Source: Streptomyces violaceoruber
Lineage (GTDB): Bacteria > Actinomycetota > Actinomycetes > Streptomycetales > Streptomycetaceae
Assembly (NCBI GenBank): GCA_000720805.1
Contig: JODI01000002.1
Coordinates: 1 to 64,000 of the forward strand
DNA length: 64,000 nucleotides
Direction: 5' to 3'
Numbering within the stretch: the first letter of the stretch is position 1; each line of letters starts with the position of its first letter. A model generated the notes under the pieces. The model was not told where the DNA came from. It searched no databases and was given only the letters and a program-made list of their open reading frames with translations. Positions 31,860 to 40,173 of the stretch are shown here, one piece after another. The position numbers and the translations under genes were made by a program.

Positions 31860-33859
31860 TCCGGACGCGGGCCCGCTTCCGCCACGACCGTGCGCAGCAA
31901 GGGGCGGCTCGCCGCGCTCGCGCCGGCCAGGCCTGCGAAGCCCAGCGCCAGGCAGCCGGCGAGGAGCGTGGCGCTGCGGCCGTCGAACTGCGGTGCGCCC
32001 CCGGCAAGGGTCAGCGGCGCCGCGCAGAACAGCCCCGTGAGCACCGCGCCGCCCGCTAGCACGGCAGCGGGCAGCACCGACTCGGTACGCCTGGCCGCGT
32101 CCAGGATCCGCAGCGGGGTGCCCGCGAGGTGCAGCAGGCCGTACGTGCGTCGGCGGTCCAGGACGGACGAGGCTGCCGTGATGCCCGTAGAGGCGATGGC
32201 GATGGCGAAGCTCGCGCCGAGCACGGCCAGGGTCACGAGGTGGAAGTCGTGGTCGAACTGCCGCGACTGCCAGGCGACGTCCGTGCCCGTGACCGGGTAC
32301 TGGCCGGGCACGAGGCCGGAGAGGGCGCCGCGCGCCGCGTCCAGCCGGGCCGGGTCCGTGACGGTCGCGGTGACCTGGCGCTCGCCACCTTCGCCGGTAC
32401 CGGTGGCGACCCAGTCGTCGTCCGTGCGGACGGTGGCGTCGATGCCCGCGCGCTCCAGGCGTTCGCCGACCTGCTGCCGCACCTGGGTGACGCGCTCCTT
32501 CGGCACGGACAACGCGAGCTGGTCCGCGCTGCCCCACGGCGAGTCGCCGCCGAGACTGAACAGCGCGAAGAAACCGGCCACGAAGGCCGCCAGCGTCAGC
32601 GCCGACACCGCACGCCACACGGACTTGGGGTCGTCGAGCAGACGGCGCCCCGCCAGCAGCGTCGCCGGACGCCGCGCCGACGCGGCGACGAGGCCGCCGA
32701 GCACGCCGACCACCCACGGGCCGATGACGGACAGCGCGGCGAAGACAGCGGCGCAGCAGTACACCACCGCGTTGATGTCCATCGCCCTGCCCTTGGACAA
32801 CTGCCAGTAGCCCAGCAGCACGACGACGAACAGCAGCGCGCGCACGGCCTTCAGATGGGGAGCGCGCGAGCGGCGTACGACCCCGAGCGGGCCCACGGCC
32901 ACCTGCCGCAGCCCCGCCAGCGCGCCGGCCGCCACCATCAGCACCACGCCGGCGAGCAGGGCGAGCAGCACGGGCAGGCCCACCCACAGGTCCACGACGT
33001 ACCAACTGCCGCCCGCCACGGGGACCTTGGCCGCCAGGGGCAGGAGGACCGCATAGCCCAGCGCGCCCGCGAGGGCCCCGGCCGTGCCGGTCAGCGCCGC
33101 CTCCGCCGCCGCCATCTCCGCGATCCGGCCCGGCGCGGCGCCCAGCAGCCGCAGCGTGGCCAGCCGCGTGTCGCGCCGCGAGACGGACAGCCGGGCCGAG
33201 GAGGCGCCGAGCACGAGCAGCGGCACGATCAGCAGTGCCGTGGCGATCTTCATCAGGTCCTGGTACTGCGAACCGAGGCCGTCCGCCGTGCGCTTGCCCG
33301 CGAAGTCCGCGACGGGCGTGGGCGTGACGATGTCCCCCGGGCGGCGCGGGTCGGTGCCGCGTTTCACCGTCATCGCCGGGTCATCGGCGCGGTGCCCGAC
33401 GACGGCCACCTTCTCGCCGGGCCTGGCCAGCGCGGCGCGGCCGAGCGTGCCGGTGGTGTCCATGCCGGGCAGCTCGCCGAGCGCGGGCGACGTCCATACC
33501 TCGCCCGGCTCGGGGAAGCGCGGCATGCCGGGAGGCGCGGGCGCCTCACCGTTGCGGCTGCCGCTCCTGCCCGGCAACGCGGCGACATCGACGACGGTTA
33601 CGGGCTCACCGCCGACGAAGGTGGTGCCCACCGCCTCGACGGCCACCGGGCGTGAGCGCTCGGTCCTGGCGGGGGTACGCCAGTCTGCGTGCGTGGCGCG
33701 TTCGCCGAAGCCGAGGTTGGCGCCGACGCACAGGAGCAGCAGTGTGGTGCAGATGGCCGAGGCGGCGACGGACAGTCCGACGCCGAGGCGGCCGTGTCTG
33801 CCGCCGCCTCGCAGCAGCCGCCAGGTCAGCGTCCAGGTGGTGCGGTTCAGCATCCTCAT
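31856..33859 (-). CDS. FtsX/MacB-type ABC transporter permease
   Basis: A 667-aa membrane protein with two FtsX-like modules. One transmembrane segment near the N-terminus (LGVGLSVAASAICTTLLLLC) is followed by an extracytoplasmic domain of about 150 residues. A three-helix FtsX block (IATALLIVPLLVLGASSARLS onward), further segments, a second extracytoplasmic domain (about 430-540) and a final FtsX block complete it. GAAPGRIAEMAAAEAALTG and AGTPLRILDAARRTESVLPA are the coupling-helix segments. ATG 33859 overlaps the ATPase stop (ATGA). The longer open frame to 35767 is rejected because it crosses the ATPase and kinase genes. Typical substrates are antimicrobial peptides or lipids. None is proven here. 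Confidence 0.9.
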   Translation of the reverse strand: MRMLNRTTWTLTWRLLRGGGRHGRLGVGLSVAASAICTTLLLLCVGANLGFGERATHADWRTPARTERSRPVAVEAVGTTFVGGEPVTVVDVAALPGRSGSRNGEAPAPPGMPRFPEPGEVWTSPALGELPGMDTTGTLGRAALARPGEKVAVVGHRADDPAMTVKRGTDPRRPGDIVTPTPVADFAGKRTADGLGSQYQDLMKIATALLIVPLLVLGASSARLSVSRRDTRLATLRLLGAAPGRIAEMAAAEAALTGTAGALAGALGYAVLLPLAAKVPVAGGSWYVVDLWVGLPVLLALLAGVVLMVAAGALAGLRQVAVGPLGVVRRSRAPHLKAVRALLFVVVLLGYWQLSKGRAMDINAVVYCCAAVFAALSVIGPWVVGVLGGLVAASARRPATLLAGRRLLDDPKSVWRAVSALTLAAFVAGFFALFSLGGDSPWGSADQLALSVPKERVTQVRQQVGERLERAGIDATVRTDDDWVATGTGEGGERQVTATVTDPARLDAARGALSGLVPGQYPVTGTDVAWQSRQFDHDFHLVTLAVLGASFAIAIASTGITAASSVLDRRRTYGLLHLAGTPLRILDAARRTESVLPAAVLAGGAVLTGLFCAAPLTLAGGAPQFDGRSATLLAGCLALGFAGLAGASAASRPLLRTVVAEAGPRPD

Positions 33860-34686
33860 CGCACGACTCCGATGCCTTCGCCGGTCCTGGCCGCGTGCCC
33901 GGCGGGTGCTGAGCTGCCGGGTGCTGCGCTGACGGGTGCTGAGTCTTCTGATGCGGAGACTTCGGATGCGAAGTCTCCGGATGCTGAGCCGTACGCATCC
34001 GTCTCGCGTACGATCCGCCCGTCCCGCACGTGCGCCGTACGGTCGCACCAGCGGGCCACCGACCGATCGTGGGTGACCACGACCAACGCCGTGTTCTGCC
34101 TCCTGGTGACCTCCGTCAGCATCCGGATCACCTCCTGCCCGGTGGCCTGGTCGAGCGCGCCCGTCGGCTCGTCGGCGAAGACGACCTGGGCGCCCCCGAC
34201 CAACGCACGTGCGAGCGCCACCCGTTGTGCCTGTCCGCCGGACAGCTGGCCGGGGCGGCTGTCCTCCTTGCCCTCCAAACCCAGCGGCGCGAACCACTGG
34301 CGTGCGCGCCGCTCCGCCTCGCGTCGCGAGGTACCGCCGAGCATCAGCGGGAGCGCCACGTTCTCCACCGCCGGCAGCTCGGGCAGCAGCTGCCCGAACT
34401 GGAAGAGGAAGCCGAAGCGGGTACGGCGCAGCTCGCTGCGGTCCGGTTCGCGCATCTGGTCGATGCGCTCGCCGTCCAGCAGCACTTGGCCGCTGTCCGG
34501 GCGCTCGATGTTCGCCAGGCAGTGCAGCAACGTCGACTTGCCGGACCCCGAGGGGCCCATCACGGCCAGCGACCCACCTGGTCGCACGGCGATGTCCACG
34601 CCGTCGAGCGCGCGGGTGGATCCGAAGGACTTGGACAGTCCGATGCCGCTCAGCACGGGCGGTGGCCAGGAGGTGTTGAGGTTCAT
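33856..34686 (-). CDS. ABC transporter ATP-binding protein (MacB/LolD type)
   Basis: A 276-aa nucleotide-binding subunit. Walker A is GPSGSGKST, the Q loop reads GFLFQFGQLLPELPAVENVA, the signature is LSGGQAQRVALARAL, Walker B is VVFADEPTGALD and the H loop is VVVTHDRSVARW. After the domain comes a 45-residue Ser/Ala-rich tail with repeated short units (SGDFASEVSASEDSA), absent from most homologues. ATG 34686 follows TTGGAG. It is divergent from a NarL-type two-component system, the usual neighbour and regulator of peptide-responsive FtsX-type exporters. Confidence 0.93.
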   Translation of the reverse strand: MNLNTSWPPPVLSGIGLSKSFGSTRALDGVDIAVRPGGSLAVMGPSGSGKSTLLHCLANIERPDSGQVLLDGERIDQMREPDRSELRRTRFGFLFQFGQLLPELPAVENVALPLMLGGTSRREAERRARQWFAPLGLEGKEDSRPGQLSGGQAQRVALARALVGGAQVVFADEPTGALDQATGQEVIRMLTEVTRRQNTALVVVTHDRSVARWCDRTAHVRDGRIVRETDAYGSASGDFASEVSASEDSAPVSAAPGSSAPAGHAARTGEGIGVVR

Positions 34687-34831
34687 GTGCTCCAACATCC
34701 GCTGCCGGCACGGCTCGTGGCCTCGGCCGGTCGACCGGTTCACCACCGCCGCGTCGTCCTTTCGGCCGAGGCCACACGGCGGGGCCGCCCCTACGCTGCG
34801 ACACGTGCGAGATGCGAGAGAGGCGAGAGAC

Positions 34832-36055
34832 ATGGCCGACCACCCGGGGAATCCCCCGCTGCCCCGCCGTACGGCCCTCACCGCTCTGGGCGTGGTCATG
34901 GCGCTGTTGTGGGTGGTCGACGTGTCCGGCGTCGTGGCCGCCTCCGGACTCGAAGGCGCCGGCGTGTGGGGGAGGCTGGCCCCGGGCCTCGTGGCGGCCG
35001 TCGCGCTGCTGCTGCCGCACCGACGTCTCGCGCCGGCCTGGGGCGCGGGTGCCGCGGTGCTGGTCTCCTGGACGGTGACGCTGGTCTACTTCACGTCCGT
35101 GACGGCGCCGTTCGCCGGCTGGGGCATGCTGGAGACGCTGTGCCTGCTGCTCCTGCTGGTCCGCACCATGAGGGACGTACCGCAGCCCTGGCTGGCCGCC
35201 GCGCTGGGCACGGCGCTCGGCTCCGCCGTGATCTCGGCACCGATGCGGCTGGCTGTGAGCGGCAACATCTACTTCTCCTTCCTCCTGATCTTCCTCACGG
35301 GCGGCGCGGTCGGTCTCGGCTCGTATCTGCGCAGCCTCGATCTCCGCAGAAGTCGCGCCGTCGCCGACACGCGCCACAGCGAACGTCTGGAACTCGCCCG
35401 CGAACTGCACGACTTCGTCGCCCACCACGTCACGGGCATCGTCGTCCAGGCCCAGGCGGCCCGTACGATCCGCGAGATCGCGCCCGAGCAGGTGGACCCC
35501 CTGCTGCACAGCATCGAGAACGCCGGGCACGAGACCCTGCAGTCGATGCGCAAGCTGGTGCGCGTGCTGCGCGACGACACCACACGGGCGGTGCGGCCGG
35601 GGGAGCTGTACGCCGAACTGGGCGAACTGGTCGCCACGTTCTCCGAACGTGACGTCCCCGCCACCCTCCAGGTCGCGGCCGAAGCCCGGCAGGCGCGGCC
35701 CGCCCCCGAGGTGGAGACCTCCGTGCGCAACGTCGTGCGCGAGGCGCTGACGAACGTACGACGCCACGCGCCGGGATCACCGTCCGTCTCCGTACGGGTC
35801 GCGCTGTCGGACGACGCCGCCGGTGATGCGGCTGCCCGGCGGCTTCGGGTCGAGGTGTACAACGCGCCACCTCCGCGGCAGGCGGGGCCGAACGACGAAC
35901 CTCTCGGCGGGCGCGGCGGCCTCGGCCTCGTCGGGCTGACCGAACGTGCCGAGGCGGTCGGCGGCACACTCCACGCGAGCCGGGCCGAGGACGGCGGCTG
36001 GAGGCTGACCGCCGAATTCCCGGTACACGGCGCTGTGACAGGATCCCCCGCATGA
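34832..36055 (+). CDS. NarL-type sensor histidine kinase (HisKA_3)
   Basis: A 407-aa kinase with four or five N-terminal membrane segments (residues about 10-160) and almost no extracytoplasmic loops, as in intramembrane-sensing kinases linked to ABC exporters. The phospho-acceptor region reads RLELARELHDFVAHHVTGIV. The ATPase domain includes VREALTNVRRHAPGS (N box) and GGRGGLGLVGLTERAEAVGG. ATG 34832 was chosen over GTG 34805, and both are in frame. Its stop overlaps the regulator start (ATGA). It probably senses a compound handled by the divergent ABC exporter. Confidence 0.92.
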   Translation: MADHPGNPPLPRRTALTALGVVMALLWVVDVSGVVAASGLEGAGVWGRLAPGLVAAVALLLPHRRLAPAWGAGAAVLVSWTVTLVYFTSVTAPFAGWGMLETLCLLLLLVRTMRDVPQPWLAAALGTALGSAVISAPMRLAVSGNIYFSFLLIFLTGGAVGLGSYLRSLDLRRSRAVADTRHSERLELARELHDFVAHHVTGIVVQAQAARTIREIAPEQVDPLLHSIENAGHETLQSMRKLVRVLRDDTTRAVRPGELYAELGELVATFSERDVPATLQVAAEARQARPAPEVETSVRNVVREALTNVRRHAPGSPSVSVRVALSDDAAGDAAARRLRVEVYNAPPPRQAGPNDEPLGGRGGLGLVGLTERAEAVGGTLHASRAEDGGWRLTAEFPVHGAVTGSPA

Positions 36056-36729
36056 CCAACGCCAGCGGATCAGCGATCCGTGTCCTGATCGCCGACGACC
36101 AGGAAATGGTGCGCACGGGCTTCCGGCTGATTCTCCAGTCACAGCCCGGTATCGAGGTCGTGGGCGAGGCGGCCGACGGCGCGCAGTGCGTGGAGCTGGC
36201 CAGGAAACTGCGCCCCGACGTGTGCCTCGTCGACATCCGGATGCCGAAACTCGACGGGCTGGAAGTGACCCGGCTGCTCGCGGGCCCGAAGGCCGTCGAC
36301 CCGCTGCGCGTGGTCGTCGTGACCACCTTCGACCAGGACGACTACCTCTACGGGGCGCTGAACGGCGGCGCCTGCGGGTTCCTGCTGAAGGACGCGGGTC
36401 CAGGACTGCTGGTGGAGGCCGTACGCGCGGCGGCGCGCGGCGACGCGCTGATCTCCCCCGCCGTGACCGTACGGCTCCTGAAGCAGATCGGTGGGCAGCG
36501 CCCCGCTTCCCGGGACGAGGAATCCTCGGGCCCGCTCACGGAACGGGAGTTGGATGTGGCCCGGCTGGTCGCCGACGGGCGGACCAACCAGGAGATCTGC
36601 GCGGAGCTTGTCATCTCGCTCTCCACCGTCAAGTCCCATCTGACGAACATCCAGACCAAGTTGGGGTTGCGGAACCGCGTGGAGATCGCCGCCTGGGCAT
36701 GGCGCTGCGGCGTGGTCGGCGACCGCTGA
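36052..36729 (+). CDS. NarL/FixJ-family response regulator
   Basis: A 225-aa regulator. The receiver domain has VLIADDQEMVRTGF, phospho-acceptor Asp61 in LVDIRMPKLDG and the conserved Lys in FLLKDAGP. The LuxR-type helix-turn-helix at the C-terminus reads PLTERELDVARLVADGRTNQ then EICAELVISLSTVKSHLTNI. It is translationally coupled to the kinase. The divergent ABC operon is the likely target. Confidence 0.94.
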   Translation: MTNASGSAIRVLIADDQEMVRTGFRLILQSQPGIEVVGEAADGAQCVELARKLRPDVCLVDIRMPKLDGLEVTRLLAGPKAVDPLRVVVVTTFDQDDYLYGALNGGACGFLLKDAGPGLLVEAVRAAARGDALISPAVTVRLLKQIGGQRPASRDEESSGPLTERELDVARLVADGRTNQEICAELVISLSTVKSHLTNIQTKLGLRNRVEIAAWAWRCGVVGDR

Positions 36730-36835
36730 ACCCATCGCCGCACCACGCCGCCCGACGGGAGGTGCGCTGCTGCTCGCCTTCCCCGCCGCCCGCCCGGTCT
36801 CCGGCTCGTCTTCTCCTCGCCTTCTGCTCGCCTCT

Positions 36836-36894
36836 CGATTCCCGCGACGGCCGGTCTCTACCGGCAGTTCTCCGCAGAGCTTCCTCCGCCGAAC
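36836..36894. repeat. 59-bp dispersed repeat, copy 1
   Basis: About 85% identical to 38298-38356 in the same orientation. Both begin CGATTCCCGCG and contain CCGGTCYCTACCGG, a small conserved dyad. Copy 2 is the leader of the DUF4333 gene, while copy 1 has no gene behind it, so it may be the relic of a duplicated leader. Confidence 0.75.
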
Positions 36895-36929
36895 GTGACA
36901 AGGCCTGCCGCGTGGGCAGGCCTTGTCAC
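36895..36929. terminator. Perfect 15-bp hairpin terminator
   Basis: GTGACAAGGCCTGCC and GGCAGGCCTTGTCAC pair perfectly across a 5-nt loop. It lies 166 bp after the response regulator and 31 bp beyond the convergent CPBP stop, so it mainly serves the CPBP gene and can act in both directions. Confidence 0.85.
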
Positions 36930-36960
36930 TGGACGGCTTCCGTAGCAGCGCCCGAATCGA

Positions 36961-37845
36961 TCAGCTTCGGGGCCGGCTGATCTGATGCGCCGGGTCGGCG
37001 ACGGCCTGGTACGCACGAGGGTCCGCGAGAACCGACTGGTCCCGGCGATCGCGGTGCCGGACAAGCAGGGTGATCGCGACAACGCTCTGCACGGCCACGA
37101 TGGACCCCAGGTTCGAGGGCGAACTGGCGTCCAGCAGCGCTATCGTCCCGTTGACGCCCAAGTGAACCGCGATCGACGCCGCGACCCCAGCACGCTCGTA
37201 GGCGTAACCGGTCAGCAGCGCCATCGGGATGACGCTGAGCACGAAAAGCAGGCCGCTCCAGCTGGTCAGACCGAATCCGGCCTGGAGAGTCCCGCGGACG
37301 AAGAACAGCGGCACATGCCATACCGCCCAGATGACACCCAGCAGGAGGCCGGCCTGAAGGCGGCTCAACGACGCACGCATGCGTGGGTATGCCGTGCCCC
37401 GCCAACCGGGCTCCTCGGACAACGGACCGGCGACCAGCATGCCGACGAAGAACGCCACGGGTCCGCCGGCGTCCGTGATCAGACGCCGCCCCTCTGCCAG
37501 ACTCACCACGGGACCACCCAGAAGGTGCGCGAGCACCGCGCCGGCCAGCACGGTGGCCGACGCCATCACCAGCAGGGGCAGCACCCAGCCCAGCCGCATG
37601 CTCAGCCGGAGCCTCACGGTATGGGCAGGGACGGGTTCCCGGCGGCGGGCGCGGCGCACCCGGACCACGATCGCGCCGATCACCGGGCCGAAGCCGCCGA
37701 GCACGTAGGGAACGACGGTGGAAGAATTCTTCACCGATCCACCGAGTGCGATCGCGACAAGCCAGAAAGCCCAGGTCGTCGCGAAGGTGACAGCAAAATA
37801 CAGGGCAAGGCCGCTTTGCTGGCGAACAGGTGTTGCGGTAGTCAC
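36961..37845 (-). CDS. CPBP-family intramembrane metalloprotease
   Basis: A 294-aa membrane protein of the CAAX protease/bacteriocin-processing family with about eight hydrophobic segments. Motif 1 is EEPGWRGTAYPRMRASLSRL (the EExxxR catalytic pair), motif 2 WAVWHVPLFFV (FxxxH-like His), and a further NGTIALLDASS near the C-terminus matches the usual N/D motif. The start is GTG 37845 with AAAGGG 7 nt upstream. It lies 102 bp from the DUF4333 gene on the same strand. The substrate is unknown. Confidence 0.92.
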   Translation of the reverse strand: MTTATPVRQQSGLALYFAVTFATTWAFWLVAIALGGSVKNSSTVVPYVLGGFGPVIGAIVVRVRRARRREPVPAHTVRLRLSMRLGWVLPLLVMASATVLAGAVLAHLLGGPVVSLAEGRRLITDAGGPVAFFVGMLVAGPLSEEPGWRGTAYPRMRASLSRLQAGLLLGVIWAVWHVPLFFVRGTLQAGFGLTSWSGLLFVLSVIPMALLTGYAYERAGVAASIAVHLGVNGTIALLDASSPSNLGSIVAVQSVVAITLLVRHRDRRDQSVLADPRAYQAVADPAHQISRPRS

Positions 37846-37946
37846 GCCTTTTCCCTTTCAGGGGTGTCGCATCGTGCCGGTCGAAGGCGAATCCGGTCGC
37901 GGTCCAGCCGCCCGGATCCGTGCGTTTTCCGCTCGCCCTGCTCGCC

Positions 37947-38285
37947 CTACTTCGACAGGCCGTAGTCGAAGCTGACCCGGTCGCCGTTCACTCCGGTCAC
38001 GGAGATCAGCATCGTCTTCTTCTCGCCCTTGAAGACGGCGGTGCACGCCACGGTGTCGTCCATCTTCGCGTGCAGCCCGCTCGGGCAGCTCACGGACTGC
38101 GGTCCGTCCTGGACGAAGGGGATGCCGTAGTTCTCCTTGGCCAGCTTCTCGACCTCAGTACGGGAAACCGTGTGATCCGATCCACCCGCCCTGGCGACCG
38201 ACGAGTTGTCGAACACGTTCCACGCCGTCACCACCCCTCCGGCCAGCACGGCTGCCGAGGCCAGGGCAATGACGATGCGCTTCAT
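37947..38285 (-). CDS. Exported DUF4333 protein
   Basis: A 112-aa secreted protein. The signal peptide is MKRIVIALASAAVLAGGVVT. No lipobox cysteine is visible, unlike many DUF4333 lipoproteins. The domain shows SVSCPSGLHAKMDDTVACTA, the family's two-cysteine signature, and ends VSFDYGLSK. AAGGAG lies 6 nt before the ATG. Its leader carries copy 2 of a dispersed repeat. The function of the family is unknown, and an envelope role is likely. Confidence 0.88.
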   Translation of the reverse strand: MKRIVIALASAAVLAGGVVTAWNVFDNSSVARAGGSDHTVSRTEVEKLAKENYGIPFVQDGPQSVSCPSGLHAKMDDTVACTAVFKGEKKTMLISVTGVNGDRVSFDYGLSK

Positions 38286-38297
38286 GGGGTGCTCCTT

Positions 38298-38356
38298 CGA
38301 TTCCCGCGGCGGCCGGTCCCTACCGGTTGCTCTTCGCAGAGCTTGCCCGCCCGACC
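38298..38356. repeat. 59-bp dispersed repeat, copy 2
   Basis: This is the leader of the DUF4333 gene, directly beyond its ribosome-binding site. It matches 36836-36894 at about 85%. It contains CCGGT-CCCT-ACCGG and GCTCT-TCGC-AGAGC hairpins. The second hairpin is not preserved in copy 1. Confidence 0.75.
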
Positions 38357-38416
38357 GCCCCCGCCGCCCCGGCACAACGGCCGGTTGTGACCCCCCGGCC
38401 TCGGCCAAAAGGACGA

Positions 38417-38444
38417 CGACCGCTCGCACGGGAGCGAACGGTCG
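38417..38444 (-). terminator. Hairpin terminator after the Ohr-like gene
   Basis: CGACCGCTC pairs with GAGCG-AA-CGGTCG, a 9-bp stem with a 2-nt bulge. It lies 19 bp beyond the stop codon of the leftward Ohr-like gene. Confidence 0.5.
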
Positions 38445-38462
38445 ACATCGCCAACCTCGGAC

Positions 38463-38861
<399 letters not shown>

Positions 38862-38865
38862 CGGC

Positions 38866-39347
38866 TCCGCTCTCGCGCTGGCGCTGGGCCGCAACGCGCT
38901 GGGACTCCTGACCCTCGGACCGGTGGTCGCGCTGATTCGCCGGCGCGAGTTCAGGAAGGTTTTCCGCGGCGAGCGTTTTCTCGCGCGCAAGGAGCAACGC
39001 CGAGGTGCTCTCTCAGGGGCTCTCGCCGGTACGGCGCTCGCCGCGCACTTCGCCACCTTCATGTCCATCACCCGGATGACCAGTGTCGCCATGGCGACCG
39101 CCCTGGTCGCCACCCAGCCCGTCTGGCAGGCCCTCATCTCGACGCTGCAGGGACACCGGCTGCCGCTCGCGCCCTGGGCCGGCCTCGGCGTCTCCGTGGC
39201 GGGCGCGGCGATCGCCAGCGGTATGGACGGTCGGGCGGGCACGAAGCGCTCCTCGGTGACGCGCTCGCCCTCGCGGGAGCGGTCGCACGCGCCGGCTACA
39301 CGGCGATCAGCGAACAGGCCCGTCCCGACGTCAGCACCCCGGTGTAG
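38866..39347 (+). pseudogene. EamA/DMT-family transporter fragment with frameshift
   Basis: The frame encodes the middle of an EamA permease: GRNALGLLTLGPVVALIRRR, then LAAHFATFMSITRMTSVAMA and TALVATQPVWQALIST, and ends near AGAAIASGMDGRAG. At about 39240 the reading frame shifts, and the homology continues as HEALLGDALALAGAVARAGY and TAISEQARPDVSTPV before a stop. The first membrane segment and the second half of the protein are missing. It faces the Ohr-like gene, and the two fragments share the junction at about 38840-38870. Confidence 0.75.
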
Positions 39348-40173
39348 TCAAAGCTGGACGGTTCCTCCGGATCCCGAACCCCAACGGCGAGGGAGCGAGC
39401 CCGCTACCGGGGAGTTCCTGGCCGGGCACTGAGGTGCGGTGACGTGGTTACCCCGCCTCGCTGCCTGCCCGGTGATCTGACCCAGCGCTGTCCTCGTCCT
39501 TCCCCGACTTGACGGGCACGCACGGGGAACGGCCCGATCACCAGCCACATCGAAGATCAGCCACGGCCAACCCGCCCCATACCAACGGCGAGCCCCATGC
39601 TCCTACGAGATGCCATCGGGCGCGAGGTGCAACGGGGTTGACACCTACCGGAAACCCATCGTCCGTCTACTGGAGTTACCTTTCGTTTCACCGTAATGGA
39701 CTCTTCGAGGGGTTGAGATGAGCGCCACGCGTGGCTCGATCCGCAAGGTCGGAGGTGGGTCCCAGAACGTGCCGAGCAGCATGACGGGGTGCGGCACGGT
39801 GCCGGGCCCGCCGAAGTCCGGATCCGCCTGACGGACTGCCCCGAGAAGCGGGTGCTTTGCCCGCACAGCAAGGACGAGAGGTATCCCGAACGGGGGCGCG
39901 ACCGGCGCCTCCTGGTCGACGGTGAAGGCCTGCCCGACCGCTGCACCTCCCGGTCCAGGTCCGGCATCTGATCCGGCTCGCCGGTTCTGGCCGATCCTGC
40001 TCCGGATCCGCACCCACCTCGCCACCTCACCAGACTTGCACAAGTTCCCGCCCGGTATTTCCTGTTCGCCTCCGTTCTCGCCGGATTCCCCGGCACAGGG
40101 CCGGTTGCAAGGGGCCCATGCGCCACCGCGACACCGCCGCACAGTTGCTCGCCGACTGCTGGAAGGACATGCC
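39348..40173. other. 826-bp region upstream of the methylated-amine island
   Basis: No recognised gene. It contains a TTGACA hexamer (39638-39643), the motif TTCGTTTCACCGTA (39682-39695) shared with the dmm promoter, and several short ORFs. One runs ATG 39719 to 39835 (38 aa). Another is a 19-codon ORF ending in CWKDMP that overlaps the permease start. GC skew by codon position is weak, so I see no convincing protein. It may hold a long 5' leader for the permease, or decayed sequence at the island's left edge. Confidence 0.5.
39682..39700 (+). promoter_or_regulatory. Candidate operator A of the amine island
   Basis: The 13 bp TCGTTTCACCGTA are identical to 47682-47694 before the dmm operon. 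TTTCACC also forms the arm of the perfect dyad before tdm. GTTACC lies just upstream (39675), matching GTAACC before the other two sites. Confidence 0.5.

Noticed and set aside
31856..35767. A 1303-codon open frame on the minus strand
   Set aside because: Only its lower part (to 33859) is the ABC permease. The rest is antisense to the kinase and out of frame with the ATPase, a by-product of high GC.
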